NCBI GenBank assembly: GCA_905478765.1
Contig: CAJQJY010000004.1
Span: 123,172-187,171, forward strand
Origin: an uncultured Flavobacteriales bacterium
GTDB taxonomy: Bacteria > Bacteroidota > Bacteroidia > Flavobacteriales > BACL11
DNA length: 64,000 nt
Direction: 5' to 3'
The notes below the pieces were generated by a model that was not told the DNA's origin, did not search any database, and worked only from the letters and a program-made list of their open reading frames with translations. Shown here piece by piece: positions 16,740 through 26,388 of the stretch; the stretch's first letter is position 1, and each line of letters starts with the position of its first letter. Position numbers and translations under genes: made by a program.

Positions 16740-17465
16740 ATGACTAAAAACACTCTATTTATACTAATAATTACTATTTTCAGCTCTTGTCAAAAAAGAG
16801 AGTTAAAAACAATTATTCTATCTAAAGCATCTGAAAACTATGTAAAATGGATGGAAAATGACAACACGATTATTCTAGACGCTTACACCATAAAAAATAC
16901 AGATTCTATATTGGCATTGGCTGATGGAATCATTTTAACGGGAGGAGAAGACATCAATCCTTTACAATATAATGATACCGTAAATTTGACAGTTTGTGGA
17001 GATTTTGATTTAAGTAGAGATACGCTTGAACGCAAATTATTTGACTTTGCATTTAAAAATAAAGTGCCATTAATTGGTGTTTGTAGAGGAATGCAAATGA
17101 TGAATGTAGCTAGTGGAGGAACGCTATATGGTGATATTCCAGCTGAAATTGGCACAGAAGTTATTCATAGAAACAATGGAGAAGTAGATCATAAAATAGT
17201 TTTGACTGATACGTGTTCTTTAATTTTTCCACATAATACAGATACAATTATGGTCAACTCTTTGCATCATCAGGGGCTTAAAATTATGCCCAATCATTTA
17301 CGCGTTATTGCTCGTGCTTTTGACGGAATTCCTGAAGCAGTAGTAATGAAAAAATCTTTTCACCCTTTTATGATTGCAGTTCAGTTTCATCCTGAAAGAC
17401 TTGGAAAAGAAAATGTAATACATCAGACTATGAAAAATAGTTTTTACAATGAAATCGGAAAATAA
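16740..17465 (+). CDS. Lipoprotein peptidase C26 / class I glutamine amidotransferase-like hydrolase
   Basis: The domain from about residue 60 onward matches the gamma-glutamyl-GABA hydrolase (PuuD-like, C26) group: 'GIILTGGEDINP', nucleophile Cys in 'LIGVCRGMQMMN', and the His/Glu pair in 'AVQFHPERLG'. The N-terminus 'LFILIITIFSSCQKRELK' is a lipoprotein signal peptide with lipobox 'FSSC', so the enzyme should be lipid-anchored outside the cytoplasm. I prefer the second Met (16740); the track start at 16719 adds a short duplicate 'MTKNRTI'. It may trim gamma-glutamyl peptides or amides in the periplasm. It follows kmo after about 100 nt and is probably a separate unit. Confidence 0.82.
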   Translation: MTKNTLFILIITIFSSCQKRELKTIILSKASENYVKWMENDNTIILDAYTIKNTDSILALADGIILTGGEDINPLQYNDTVNLTVCGDFDLSRDTLERKLFDFAFKNKVPLIGVCRGMQMMNVASGGTLYGDIPAEIGTEVIHRNNGEVDHKIVLTDTCSLIFPHNTDTIMVNSLHHQGLKIMPNHLRVIARAFDGIPEAVVMKKSFHPFMIAVQFHPERLGKENVIHQTMKNSFYNEIGK

Positions 17466-17542
17466 AAGATACTTTTTTTAATAGTTTAAATGAGAGGAAA
17501 TTAGAAGCAAATCCCTTACATTCGCCACCTTAAATTTCAGCA

Positions 17543-18001
17543 ATGCTTAAAGATATTATATTTACTTTCTTAATCAGCTTTTCTCCTTTTGGTGAGGCTC
17601 GTGTAGGTATTCCATATGGTATTGAGCATACAGATTTAACTCTTATTTGGGTTTTTATAATTGCATTATCTGCAAACCTATTAGTGTTTCCGCTTTTTTA
17701 TCGGGTAATAGAGTTTTTTAACAATCATTTTTTGAAGAGTAAATGGTATAGAAAGGCTGCAATTTATTTGTCGTTACGCGCTAGAAGAAAAACAGGAGCA
17801 GTAGTTCAAAAATATGGAGCTATTGGGCTATTAATTTTTGTAATGATTCCTTTACCATTTACAGGAGCTTATATTGGAACCATTGCCGCTTATATTTTTA
17901 AAATAGAATATAAAAAAGCGTTACTTGCTATCAACATAGGAGTGTTTTTTGCCTTAACTTTCATAATATTAGTTTGGCCTTTAATATCTTCATTTTTTTG
18001 A
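17543..18001 (+). CDS. Small multidrug-export-like membrane protein (COG2426)
   Basis: A 152-residue membrane protein with about four helices, beginning 'MLKDIIFTFLISFSPFGEARVGIPYGI'-like sequence, the signature of the COG2426 / Sm_multidrug_ex family. Further family motifs are 'YGAIGLLIFVMIPLPFTGAYIGT' and a basic stretch 'RARRKTG'. The family name comes from weak drug-export data, and the real role is unclear. A -7-like box TAAATTTC (17531-17538, one mismatch) ends 4 nt before the ATG. Confidence 0.8.
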   Translation: MLKDIIFTFLISFSPFGEARVGIPYGIEHTDLTLIWVFIIALSANLLVFPLFYRVIEFFNNHFLKSKWYRKAAIYLSLRARRKTGAVVQKYGAIGLLIFVMIPLPFTGAYIGTIAAYIFKIEYKKALLAINIGVFFALTFIILVWPLISSFF

Positions 18002-18033
18002 TTTTTTTATACATTAAATGATTTCCTAAACCT

Positions 18034-18041
18034 TATCTTTG
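18034..18041 (+). promoter_or_regulatory. -7 promoter box (TATCTTTG) of gpmI
   Basis: TATCTTTG matches TAnnTTTG exactly. It overlaps the TTG start (18039) used by the ORF track, so the true start must be downstream, at GTG 18045 or ATG 18051. Confidence 0.7.
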
Positions 18042-18050
18042 CTTGTGAGT

Positions 18051-19568
18051 ATGAATGGCAAAAAAATGGCACTTATTATTTTGGATGGTTGGGGACATGG
18101 TGACAAAACTAAGTCTGACGCTATACACCATGCAAATACTCCTTTTGTTGATGTTCTTTATGCTGATTATCCTAATTGTGAACTCAAAACCTTTGGAGAA
18201 TATGTAGGCTTGCCAAAAGGTCAAATGGGAAATTCTGAAGTGGGACATTTAAATATTGGTGCAGGCAGAATTGTGTATCAGGATTTAGCAAAAATTAATA
18301 TTGCCTGTGAAGATAATTCCATTGCAGAAATGGAAAGCTTAAAAGCCTCTTTTACTTATGCAAAACAACATAATAAACCTTTACACTTAATAGGTTTAGT
18401 TTCTGATGGAGGAATTCATTCACATAAAAATCACTTGTATAAATTATGCAAATTAGCAAATGAATCTGAAGTTAAAAATGTATTTGTTCATGCTTTTACG
18501 GATGGTAGAGATTGCGATCCAAAAAGTGGAAAAGGATTTATTCAAGAATTAGAGCAGAATTTATGTGGCGCAAAAATTGCTTCCGTTTGTGGAAGGTATT
18601 ATGCTATGGATAGAGACAAAAGATGGGAGAGGATAAGATTAGTTTATGATTTAATGGTAAATGGTAAAGGTGAAAAGTCACAAAATTTATCAGAAAGCAT
18701 TAGGCAATCTTACGAAAATGGAATAACGGATGAGTTCATCAAGCCAATTGTTAGTATAGATAAATATGGGAATCCTATTTCCAAAATACAAGAAGGTGAT
18801 GCGGTAATTTGTTTTAATTTTAGGACGGATAGATGTAGAGAAATTACGATTGCTTTAACACAAACTAATATCCCAGAATTTGGGATGAACACTTTGAATC
18901 TGCATTATACAACAATGACTAATTATGACGCTACTTACCAAAAAGTAAATGTAATTTACAATAAGTACAACATAAAAAACACTTTAGGTGAGGTATTGGA
19001 ACGCAATAATAAATCACAATTAAGAATTGCAGAAACTGAAAAATATCCTCATGTTACTTTCTTCTTTTCAGGAGGTAGAGAAGCAGAATTTATTCGAGAA
19101 AAACGATTAATGGTTAACTCTCCAAAAGTAGCAACTTACGATTTACAACCTTCAATGAGTGCTCCTAAAGTAACTTCAACTATTGTTGCAGAATTAGAAA
19201 AAGGAGAAACTGATTTTGTTTGTTTGAATTTTGCAAACCCAGATATGGTTGGGCATACTGGCGATTTTTTAGCAATTACAAAAGCAGTAGAAATAGTAGA
19301 TAATTGCACGCAAAAAGTGGTAGAGGCAGGCTTAAAAAATGACTATGCTTTTATCATAATTGCCGACCATGGAAATGCTGATTTTGCCATAAACCCTGAC
19401 GGAAGTCCTAATACAGCACACAGTACTAACTTGGTTCCGTGCTTTGCACTTAATACAGGTTTTGAAAAAATAGAAAACGGAAAATTAGGAGATATTGCTC
19501 CTACTATTTTAAAGATAATGGGCATTGAAATCCCAACAGAAATGACTGGAAATATTTTAATAAAATAA
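18051..19568 (+). CDS. gpmI: 2,3-bisphosphoglycerate-independent phosphoglycerate mutase
   Basis: Mn-dependent glycolytic enzyme interconverting 3- and 2-phosphoglycerate. 'MALIILDGWGHG' carries the first metal Asp, 'GQMGNSEVGHLNIG' holds the catalytic Ser, 'HAFTDGRDCDPKSG' and 'CGRYYAMDRDKRWER' are signature segments, and 'IIADHGNAD' plus 'TAHSTNLVP' complete the metal sites. The product is about 505 residues, as expected. ATG 18051 is chosen because the promoter box covers the track start. It is followed after 4 nt by the dipeptidase gene. Confidence 0.97.
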   Translation: MNGKKMALIILDGWGHGDKTKSDAIHHANTPFVDVLYADYPNCELKTFGEYVGLPKGQMGNSEVGHLNIGAGRIVYQDLAKINIACEDNSIAEMESLKASFTYAKQHNKPLHLIGLVSDGGIHSHKNHLYKLCKLANESEVKNVFVHAFTDGRDCDPKSGKGFIQELEQNLCGAKIASVCGRYYAMDRDKRWERIRLVYDLMVNGKGEKSQNLSESIRQSYENGITDEFIKPIVSIDKYGNPISKIQEGDAVICFNFRTDRCREITIALTQTNIPEFGMNTLNLHYTTMTNYDATYQKVNVIYNKYNIKNTLGEVLERNNKSQLRIAETEKYPHVTFFFSGGREAEFIREKRLMVNSPKVATYDLQPSMSAPKVTSTIVAELEKGETDFVCLNFANPDMVGHTGDFLAITKAVEIVDNCTQKVVEAGLKNDYAFIIIADHGNADFAINPDGSPNTAHSTNLVPCFALNTGFEKIENGKLGDIAPTILKIMGIEIPTEMTGNILIK

Positions 19569-19572
19569 GAAA

Positions 19573-20958
19573 ATGGAACACATAAATAATTACATAAACG
19601 AAAACAAGGACAGGTTCATTAATGAATTAATTGAACTTTTAAAAATACCATCTATCTCAGCTGATCCTGCTTATAAAGTGGATGTGCTAAACTGTGCGGA
19701 TGCAGTAGCAAAAGCAATGAAGGATGCAGGGGCTGATAATATTGAAATCTGTAAAACGGAAGGCTATCCTATCGTTTATGGAGAGAAAATTATTGACACC
19801 AATTTACCAACGGTTTTGGTGTACGGACATTATGATGTGCAACCTGCTGACCCATTAGAATTATGGACAAGCGGACCATTTGAGCCAGTAATTAAAAAAA
19901 CAGATATTCACCCAGAAGGAGCAATTTTTGCAAGAGGGGCTTGTGATGATAAGGGACAATTTTACATGCATGTAAAAGCCTTTGAATTGATGATGAATAC
20001 TAATACTTTACCATGTAATGTAAAGTTCATGATTGAGGGAGAGGAAGAAGTAGGCTCTGAAAATTTAGGTGTTTTTGTAAAATCAAATAAGGAAAGGTTA
20101 AATTGTGATGCCATCTTAATTTCAGATACAGGAATTATTGCAAACGATACACCATCCATCACAACTGGACTGAAAGGTCTGAGCTATTTGGAGGTAGAAG
20201 TTACAGGTCCAAATAGAGATTTACATTCAGGACTATATGGAGGAGCAGTTGCGAATCCTATCAATATTTTATGTGAAATGATTTCAAAAATGAAAGATGA
20301 AAATAATCATATTGCAATTCCAAAATTTTATGATAATGTAGTGGAGCTTTCAGCAGAGGAAAGAGAAGATATTGCACGAGCCCCTTTCTCATTAGATAAA
20401 TACAAAAAAGCATTGGATTTATCGGATGTTCATGGGGAAGAAGGATACACAACAATGGAGCGTACTGGAATTCGCCCTACTTTAGATGTAAACGGAATGT
20501 GGGGAGGATATACTGGCGAAGGTGCAAAAACAGTAATCGCTTCAAAAGCCTATGCAAAAATTTCCATGCGTTTGGTTCCTAATCAATCTGATGAAGAAAT
20601 TACTACATTATTTTCTGATTACTTTAAAAGTATCGCACCCAAAAGTGTAAATGTAAAAGTCACTCCACATCATGGTGGAGAACCTTATGTTTCTCCTACT
20701 GATATTCCTGCTTATGTTGCGGCAAGCACGGCCATGGAAACGACATACGGTAAGAAACCTGTCCCCGTTAAAAGCGGGGGATCTATTCCTATTGTTGCTT
20801 TGTTTGAAGCAGAATTAGGTGTTAAATCAATTTTGCTTGGTTTTGGTTTGGATTCGGACGCTATCCACTCGCCAAATGAGCATTATGGGATTTTTAATTA
20901 CCTGAAAGGCATAGAAACAATTCCTCATTTCTTTGCAAATTACGCAAAGGCACATTAA
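19573..20958 (+). CDS. M20-family dipeptidase
   Basis: Zn-dependent metallopeptidase of 461 residues. The metal ligands appear in 'VLVYGHYDVQPAD' (His) near residue 80, 'ARGACDDKGQ' (bridging Asp) near residue 118, 'IEGEEEVGSENL' (catalytic Glu pair) near residue 155, and 'LDSDAIHSPNEHYG' (final His) near the C-terminus. The lid/dimerisation domain carries 'DLHSGLYGG'. This arrangement matches the cytosolic non-specific dipeptidase/carnosinase-like group. There is no signal peptide, so the protein is cytoplasmic. The gene begins 4 nt after gpmI, so the two are probably cotranscribed. Confidence 0.93.
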   Translation: MEHINNYINENKDRFINELIELLKIPSISADPAYKVDVLNCADAVAKAMKDAGADNIEICKTEGYPIVYGEKIIDTNLPTVLVYGHYDVQPADPLELWTSGPFEPVIKKTDIHPEGAIFARGACDDKGQFYMHVKAFELMMNTNTLPCNVKFMIEGEEEVGSENLGVFVKSNKERLNCDAILISDTGIIANDTPSITTGLKGLSYLEVEVTGPNRDLHSGLYGGAVANPINILCEMISKMKDENNHIAIPKFYDNVVELSAEEREDIARAPFSLDKYKKALDLSDVHGEEGYTTMERTGIRPTLDVNGMWGGYTGEGAKTVIASKAYAKISMRLVPNQSDEEITTLFSDYFKSIAPKSVNVKVTPHHGGEPYVSPTDIPAYVAASTAMETTYGKKPVPVKSGGSIPIVALFEAELGVKSILLGFGLDSDAIHSPNEHYGIFNYLKGIETIPHFFANYAKAH

Positions 20959-21083
20959 ACTACACCGCAAATAAGTTACTCTAAAATCTGTTATTTGTTG
21001 AATTGGTTATTTTTCGCTACATTTATCGCATACAACACATTTAATAAAGTGACTACTTCTTAAATAACCATTTAGCAATAATA

Positions 21084-21161
21084 ATGAAGTACACTCATTT
21101 AGTAGCAATATGTTAATTTCTTTCATTAAGTTGCAATAGCCAACAACAAGAAACTAAAACT
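21084..21161 (+). pseudogene. Interrupted lipoprotein signal peptide of the DUF255 gene
   Basis: In the same reading frame as the downstream DUF255 gene, an ATG at 21084 opens 'MKYTHLVAIC', is stopped by TAA at 21114-21116, then continues as '[14 protein letters not shown]' straight into the annotated protein. Read through, this is a textbook lipoprotein signal: Lys near the N-terminus, hydrophobic core, lipobox LSLSC. A single base change (for example TTA to TAA) explains the stop. The gene is thus either an N-terminally broken lipoprotein, restarted internally at GTG 21162, or the stop is a sequencing error or is suppressed. Confidence 0.8.
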
Positions 21162-23186
21162 GTGGAAAAAACACACGAATATACAAATGCCTTATTAAAT
21201 GAAACAAGTCCTTATTTATTACAACATGCTCATAATCCTGTGGATTGGCATCCTTGGAATGAGCTCACTTTGGATAAAGCAAAATCAGAGGGAAAGTTAC
21301 TATTGATTAGTATTGGATATTCTGCTTGCCATTGGTGTCATGTAATGGAACATGAAAGTTTTGAGGATGCTGAGGTAGCAAAAATTATGAATGATAATTT
21401 TATTTGCATTAAAGTAGACAGGGAGGAGAGGCCTGATATTGATCAGATATATATGACAGCAGTACAGCTCATGAACCAAAGAGGGGGTTGGCCACTTAAT
21501 TGTGTGGCCTTAACAAATGGAAAACCATTTTGGGGAGGCACTTATTTCAAAAAAGAAGATTGGAAAAAGCAAATTCTAGGATTAGCAAATACCTATAAAA
21601 AGGAACCCAATAGAGTTATTGAATTTGCAGATAGGCTTACAAAAGGAATACAAGAAGTTGAAAATATTGGCCTGAATACTGAAGAGGTTAATTTTACTTG
21701 GAAGGATTTGAATAATATGGTTAGCCATTGCTATGAACGCTTTGATAATAGAGATGGAGGAAGCAATGGTGCTCCAAAATTTCCTATGCCAAACGCTTAT
21801 CATTTTTTACTAAAATATGCTCATCTTTCCAATAACAAAGAGGTATTAGACCATGTTGAACTTACTATGGAAAAGATGGCTTTTGGTGGAATTTATGACC
21901 AGATTGGAGGAGGGTTCGCACGCTATTCGGTTGACAAATTATGGAAAGCTCCCCATTTTGAAAAGATGCTTTATGATAATGGGCAGCTTGTAAGCTTGTA
22001 TGCGGATGGGTATCTGAAATTTAAAAAGCCATTATATAAAGAGGTGGTTTTTGAAACGCTTGATTTTATTGAACGAGAATTATTGGCAGAAAATGGAGCA
22101 TTTTATTCTGCCCTTGATGCCGATAGCGAGGGAGAGGAGGGGAAATTTTATGTATGGAATGAAACAGAATTAAAACTCTTTATCCGTGAGGATTTTGAAA
22201 TTTTTAAGGACTATTACAATATAAACTCTAAAGGACTTTGGGAACATGGAAATTACATTTTATTAAGGAATAAAACCAAAGTGCAAATTGCTAAAAAGCA
22301 TAAAATTTTAGTTTCAGAACTAGAGGCTAAAATAGTAAATTGGAAAACTGTTTTGATGGCAGAAAGAGCTAAACGCATTCGCCCAGGGCTGGATGATAAG
22401 TCCTTAACTTCTTGGAATGGATTAATGCTAAAAGGATATGTGGATGCCTACATGACCTTTGGCGAAAACCAACATTTGGAAGTGGCTTTAAAGAATGCAA
22501 ATTTCATAGCCAATACTCAATTGCAAAAGAATGGGAAACTGTGGCATTCTTACAAAGATGGACGCTCAACAATTAATGCTTATTTGGAAGATTATGCTAT
22601 TGTAAGCTCGGCATTTATTCGCCTATACGAAGCTACTTTTGATGAAGTTTGGTTAAGCAGAGCTAATCAATTAGTAGCTTATGCTTTGGAAAATTTTTAC
22701 GATAAAAATTCTGGGATGTTCTATTTTACTTCCAAGTTGGATCCTGAATTAGTTGCCAGAAAAATGGAAATTAACGACAATGTAATTCCTGCTTCTAATT
22801 CGATAATGGCAAATGTTTTGTACGATATAGGTACGCTTTTGGATAACAGGATTTATAAACAAAAGGCAATCATTATGGCCAATAATGTAAAACCTGATAT
22901 GGAAAAATATGCAACTGGATATGCCAACTATGCTACTCTTATGTTAAAAGAGATTGTCCCTTTTTATGAATTAGCAATTGTAGGGAAAGATGCGCATGCT
23001 AAGGCATTAGAGTTGAATAAAAAATATGTGCCAAATAAGTTATTTTTGGGTAGTTTTGATCGCAGTGAAATGGAATTATTGCAAGAAAAATTTGTTCAAG
23101 GTGCAACTATGATTTATGTGTGTGAGAATAAGACTTGTCAATTGCCAACTCCTAATGTTATGAAGTCTCAAAAATTAATGAAATAA
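21162..23186 (+). CDS. DUF255 / YyaL-type thioredoxin-fold protein
   Basis: A 674-residue protein of the YyaL/spermatogenesis-associated-20 family. The N-terminal thioredoxin-like domain (residues about 1-165) includes '[10 protein letters not shown]' and the redox-type '[14 protein letters not shown]' (CxxC near residue 52). The rest is an (alpha/alpha) toroid resembling cellobiose 2-epimerases, with '[11 protein letters not shown]' and '[13 protein letters not shown]'. The substrate is unknown. The annotated start is GTG 21162, but in-frame upstream codons encode the end of a lipoprotein signal peptide after a TAA, so the ancestral protein was probably exported. The catalytic regions look intact. 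The next gene starts at its last base. Confidence 0.92.
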   Translation: MEKTHEYTNALLNETSPYLLQHAHNPVDWHPWNELTLDKAKSEGKLLLISIGYSACHWCHVMEHESFEDAEVAKIMNDNFICIKVDREERPDIDQIYMTAVQLMNQRGGWPLNCVALTNGKPFWGGTYFKKEDWKKQILGLANTYKKEPNRVIEFADRLTKGIQEVENIGLNTEEVNFTWKDLNNMVSHCYERFDNRDGGSNGAPKFPMPNAYHFLLKYAHLSNNKEVLDHVELTMEKMAFGGIYDQIGGGFARYSVDKLWKAPHFEKMLYDNGQLVSLYADGYLKFKKPLYKEVVFETLDFIERELLAENGAFYSALDADSEGEEGKFYVWNETELKLFIREDFEIFKDYYNINSKGLWEHGNYILLRNKTKVQIAKKHKILVSELEAKIVNWKTVLMAERAKRIRPGLDDKSLTSWNGLMLKGYVDAYMTFGENQHLEVALKNANFIANTQLQKNGKLWHSYKDGRSTINAYLEDYAIVSSAFIRLYEATFDEVWLSRANQLVAYALENFYDKNSGMFYFTSKLDPELVARKMEINDNVIPASNSIMANVLYDIGTLLDNRIYKQKAIIMANNVKPDMEKYATGYANYATLMLKEIVPFYELAIVGKDAHAKALELNKKYVPNKLFLGSFDRSEMELLQEKFVQGATMIYVCENKTCQLPTPNVMKSQKLMK

Positions 23187-23638
23187 TGAAATACCTATTT
23201 GAAGAAAACCAAAAATTTACTCAATGGTGGTTGTGGGTTATTTTATTATCGTTCCCAATTATGTCTTTTGGTCCTTTTGATGAAAATGAAATTAATTTAA
23301 ACTATGTGTTAATTGGATTTATCCTGCCCTTGATTTTTTATTTATTTGAGTTAAGAATTAAAGTCAGTAATAAAGGATTGTACTACCAATTTTTCCCATT
23401 TCATTTTAAATCTTACACTATTGATATAGAAGATATTGAAAGCATAAAGGCTATGGAATACTCTCCCCTAAAAGAATATGGTGGTTGGGGAATTAAATAC
23501 GGATTTCAAGGAAAGGCCTATAGTGTGAGCGGAAACAAAGGAGTAAAAATTTTTCTGAAAAATGGACTTAATATTATGTTCGGCAGCCAAAAACACAATG
23601 AGTTAGCAAAGGCTTTGAAAAGTGTTAGGAGACAATAA
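23186..23638 (+). CDS. Conserved membrane protein with two N-terminal helices and a PH-like C-terminal domain
   Basis: A 150-residue protein with two membrane helices at about residues 14-31 and 40-55, followed by a soluble C-terminal part resembling small bacterial PH-like domains ('[13 protein letters not shown]', '[20 protein letters not shown]', '[18 protein letters not shown]'). The 'GGWGIKYG' motif is frequent in Bacteroidota hypothetical proteins of this size. No function can be given. It overlaps the stop of the DUF255 gene and runs 14 nt into the convergent tyrS gene. Confidence 0.7.
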   Translation: MKYLFEENQKFTQWWLWVILLSFPIMSFGPFDENEINLNYVLIGFILPLIFYLFELRIKVSNKGLYYQFFPFHFKSYTIDIEDIESIKAMEYSPLKEYGGWGIKYGFQGKAYSVSGNKGVKIFLKNGLNIMFGSQKHNELAKALKSVRRQ

Positions 23639-24893
23639 TCAAAAAGTAATTCTTCTTTCCCTTTTGTGCTAGAATGTATTTCCCGTTTAACAAGTCATTT
23701 TCTGTAAGTTGAACATCTTCAGTAATTTTCTCTTTGTTAATACTTACTGCATTTGATTTTATCATTCTTCTTGACTCTCCTTTACTTGCAAAAATTTTAG
23801 TTTTCTCTGCTAATATATCTAAGATTCCTAATCCTAAATCGGCTTTATTCATTTCAAACTGTGGTACACCTTCAAAAACTGAAAGTAAAGTTTCTTCATC
23901 CAAACTTTTTAAGTCTTCAGCAGTTGATTTCCCAAATAAAATATTGGATGCTTTTATAGCCATTTCCAAATCTTCTTTACTATGTACTCTTGTAGTTACT
24001 TCCTCAGCAATTACTTTTTGTAAAAGCCTCAAATGAGGGGCCTCTTCATGTTCTGTTGTTAGTTTAGCAATCTCTTCTTGCGACAATAAGGTCAAAATTT
24101 TAATGTAATTTTTAGCGTCATCATCAGTAGAATTTAACCAAAATTGGTAGAATTTGTAAGAAGATGTTTTTGTTTTGTCCAACCAAACATTACCACTTTC
24201 AGTTTTCCCGAACTTACCTCCGTCTGCTTTTTTAATAAGAGGAGTAGTTACAGCAAATGCTTTCCCTCCTCCTTTTCTTCTTACTAATTCTGTTCCTGTT
24301 ACGATGTTACCCCATTGGTCAGACCCGCCTAATTGTACTTTACAATTTTTATTTTTCCAAAGCCAGTAAAAATCATAACCTTGCACTAATTGGTATGAAA
24401 ATTCGGTAAAACTCATTCCTGTTTCCAGCCTACTTTTTACAGAATCCTTTGCCATCATATAGTTTACTGACATATGTTTCCCAACATCACGCATAAAATC
24501 CAAGAAATTAAACTCCTTAAACCAATCGTAATTATTTACTACTTCAGCGGAGTTTGCTCCACAATCAAAATCCAAAAATTGTTCCAATTGTTTTTGTACA
24601 GATGTTAAATTACGGATTAGAGTTTTTTCGTCCAACAAATTGCGCTCCTTACTTTTTCCTGAAGGATCACCTACCATTCCAGTAGCACCCCCAACTAAAG
24701 CAAAAGGTTTATGTCCGCATTTTTGTAAGTGAACTAAAATCATAATCTGAACTAAACTTCCAATGTGTAGGGAATCAGCAGTAGGATCAAAACCAATATA
24801 GGCAGAAGTCATTTCTTTTTCAAATTGATCTTCCGTTCCCGGCATGATATCGTGTATCATTCCTCTCCATTTTAATTCTTCTACAAAATTCAT
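23625..24893 (-). CDS. tyrS: Tyrosyl-tRNA synthetase
   Basis: Class I synthetase of 422 residues charging tRNA-Tyr. '[16 protein letters not shown]' is the HIGH region near residue 35, and the second signature is '[15 protein letters not shown]' (KFGKT type) near residue 225. '[12 protein letters not shown]' and '[14 protein letters not shown]' form the tyrosine pocket, and the C-terminus is an S4-like RNA-binding domain ('[17 protein letters not shown]'). It is convergent with, and overlaps, the PH-like gene. A -7 box (TATTTTTG on the minus strand, 24910-24917) lies 16 nt before the start codon. Confidence 0.97.
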   Translation of the reverse strand: MNFVEELKWRGMIHDIMPGTEDQFEKEMTSAYIGFDPTADSLHIGSLVQIMILVHLQKCGHKPFALVGGATGMVGDPSGKSKERNLLDEKTLIRNLTSVQKQLEQFLDFDCGANSAEVVNNYDWFKEFNFLDFMRDVGKHMSVNYMMAKDSVKSRLETGMSFTEFSYQLVQGYDFYWLWKNKNCKVQLGGSDQWGNIVTGTELVRRKGGGKAFAVTTPLIKKADGGKFGKTESGNVWLDKTKTSSYKFYQFWLNSTDDDAKNYIKILTLLSQEEIAKLTTEHEEAPHLRLLQKVIAEEVTTRVHSKEDLEMAIKASNILFGKSTAEDLKSLDEETLLSVFEGVPQFEMNKADLGLGILDILAEKTKIFASKGESRRMIKSNAVSINKEKITEDVQLTENDLLNGKYILAQKGKKNYFLIIVS

Positions 24894-24909
24894 TTCTTAT
24901 AATTTTTGT

Positions 24910-24917
24910 CAAAAATA
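24910..24917 (-). promoter_or_regulatory. -7 promoter box (TATTTTTG) of tyrS
   Basis: Exact TAnnTTTG match on the minus strand, 16 nt before the tyrS ATG, in the divergent region shared with the epimerase gene. Confidence 0.55.
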
Positions 24918-24970
24918 GACAATTATTCTAAATCTGATGTCTAATATCTAATATCTAAAATCTATTCCCC

Positions 24971-24978
24971 TATCTTTG
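24971..24978 (+). promoter_or_regulatory. -7 promoter box (TATCTTTG) of the epimerase gene
   Basis: Exact TAnnTTTG match ending only 4 nt before the ATG at 24983. With the usual distance from box to transcription start, the mRNA would begin at or next to the A of the ATG, that is, leaderless. Confidence 0.65.
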
Positions 24979-24982
24979 CCTT

Positions 24983-25987
24983 ATGATATTTGTTACTGGA
25001 GGAACTGGACTTGTTGGTTCGCATATTTTACTTGAATTATCTCAAAAGGGAGAGCAATTCAAAGCGCTTAAAAGAAATTCTTCTTCTTTAATTATTTGCA
25101 AAAATATTTTTAAACATTACAATGCTGAGGATTTATTTGAGAAGATAAATTGGGTTGTAGGTGATATTAATGATATTCCATCTTTAGAAAATGGAATGCA
25201 AAATTGTGAGCAAGTTTTACACTGTGCTGCTGTCGTTTCTTTTCAACCTACTGATGCTGAACTTTTGAAAAAAGTAAATATTGAAGGGACTGCAAATGTG
25301 ATGAATGTGGCTTTGACTTCAGGAGTTAAAAAAGTAGGATTTATAAGTTCTATTGCAGCTTTGGGGCGTAATTCTACTGAAGGTATTATTGATGAAGAAT
25401 GTTATTTTAAAGCAACAAAATTGGATAGTAATTATGCGCTTAGTAAATATTATGCTGAGCAAGAAGTTTGGCGCGCAACTCAGGAGGGTTTGAATGTTGT
25501 TATTGTAAATCCATCAGTAATCCTTGGCCCTGGAGATTGGAAAAAAGGAAGTTCACAAATTTTCCAAAAGATACATTCAGGCTTGAAATTTTATACTGCA
25601 GGTAGTACGGGTTATGTAGATGTTGTAGATGTTGCTAATTCTTTAGTTGCTCTTTTATTTTCTGATGTAAAGAATGAACGCTTTATTGTAAATGGTGCTA
25701 ACTTAAAATATCGCGATTGTTTTGATAGGATTGCAGTTACTTTTAATAAACCCAAAGCGACTATAAAAGTAACTCAATTTTTAAAAGAAATTGCTTGGAG
25801 AATGGAATCTATGCGTTCATATATTTTGGGAAATAAAGCATTAATAACTAGAGAAACAGCTAATAGTGCAATGACAAATAGTTCTTTTTCAACTGCTAAA
25901 ATTAAAGAGTTTATCAACTTTAATTTCACGGACATTGATGCTACAATAAAAAAGTATGCTGATTGGTATATTAAGGATTTAAAGTAG
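24983..25987 (+). CDS. NAD-dependent epimerase/dehydratase (extended SDR)
   Basis: A 334-residue extended SDR. 'FVTGGTGLVGSHILLEL' at residues 3-19 is the GxxGxxG cofactor motif, and the catalytic Tyr/Lys appear in 'NYALSKYYAEQEV' near residue 155, with an upstream Ser in 'GFISSIAALG'. Homologues act on NDP-sugars, dihydroflavonol-like compounds or acyl-isoprenoid substrates. The 'VNPSVILGPGDW' stretch resembles the 3-beta-HSD/dihydroflavonol reductase-like branch more than sugar epimerases, but the substrate is not predictable. The gene is monocistronic, with its own promoter box, and overlaps the convergent DUF4296 gene by 17 nt. Confidence 0.86.
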   Translation: MIFVTGGTGLVGSHILLELSQKGEQFKALKRNSSSLIICKNIFKHYNAEDLFEKINWVVGDINDIPSLENGMQNCEQVLHCAAVVSFQPTDAELLKKVNIEGTANVMNVALTSGVKKVGFISSIAALGRNSTEGIIDEECYFKATKLDSNYALSKYYAEQEVWRATQEGLNVVIVNPSVILGPGDWKKGSSQIFQKIHSGLKFYTAGSTGYVDVVDVANSLVALLFSDVKNERFIVNGANLKYRDCFDRIAVTFNKPKATIKVTQFLKEIAWRMESMRSYILGNKALITRETANSAMTNSSFSTAKIKEFINFNFTDIDATIKKYADWYIKDLK

Positions 25988-26315
25988 TCCTTTCCTTTAT
26001 CAACTCTTCTAAAACTTTGTCATAAATTTTTTCTAACTTTTCAGGGTGATTTGAATAATACTCTAAAGTTAACTTAAATTCTTCTTCTGAAATAGTATAT
26101 TCTGAGTAGATATTTTGATAATAATTTGCTAATTCATTTTTTGCTTTACCCATTCCTTTTGTTTTATGTAATTCAAAAGTTGCTTCTGCCAAATGAATTT
26201 CTTTTAAGATACTTTCAAAGGTATTTTTCGATAAGACATTCTCAGGTATTTTTTTTTCATCAGAATTGCTACAAGAAAATAATAAGCAAATAAGTATAAA
26301 CAAATAATTTTTCAC
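25971..26315 (-). CDS. DUF4296 lipoprotein
   Basis: A 114-residue protein starting at a GTG. The N-terminus 'YLFILICLLFSCSNSDEKK' is a lipoprotein signal with lipobox 'LFSC'. The mature part is helical and matches DUF4296 ('ILKEIHLAEATFELHK' near residue 36, 'YSEYTISEEEFKLTLEYY'), a Bacteroidota-specific family of unknown role. It shares a divergent intergenic region with two small lipoproteins. A perfect -7 box (TACCTTTG, minus strand 26320-26327) ends 4 nt before the GTG. Confidence 0.85.
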   Translation of the reverse strand: MKNYLFILICLLFSCSNSDEKKIPENVLSKNTFESILKEIHLAEATFELHKTKGMGKAKNELANYYQNIYSEYTISEEEFKLTLEYYSNHPEKLEKIYDKVLEELIKERTTLNP

Positions 26316-26319
26316 AATA

Positions 26320-26327
26320 CAAAGGTA
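26320..26327 (-). promoter_or_regulatory. -7 promoter box (TACCTTTG) of the DUF4296 gene
   Basis: Exact TAnnTTTG match on the minus strand, 4 nt before the GTG start; predicts a leaderless transcript. Confidence 0.6.
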
Positions 26328-26351
26328 TTGTATTTACTGCACTGATTTGTG

Positions 26352-26359
26352 TATATTTG
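26352..26359 (+). promoter_or_regulatory. -7 promoter box (TATATTTG) of the first small lipoprotein
   Basis: Exact TAnnTTTG match 29 nt before ATG 26389. The following leader 'AATTATTAATCAAA' is repeated in front of the second small lipoprotein. Confidence 0.6.
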
Positions 26360-26388
26360 CCCTAATTATTAATCAAACAAAATTTAAG

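Noticed and set aside
24940-24964. Short TATCTAA-type direct repeats between tyrS and the epimerase gene
   Set aside because: Imperfect, three units, in AT-rich intergenic DNA; likely low-complexity drift, not a recognisable binding site.
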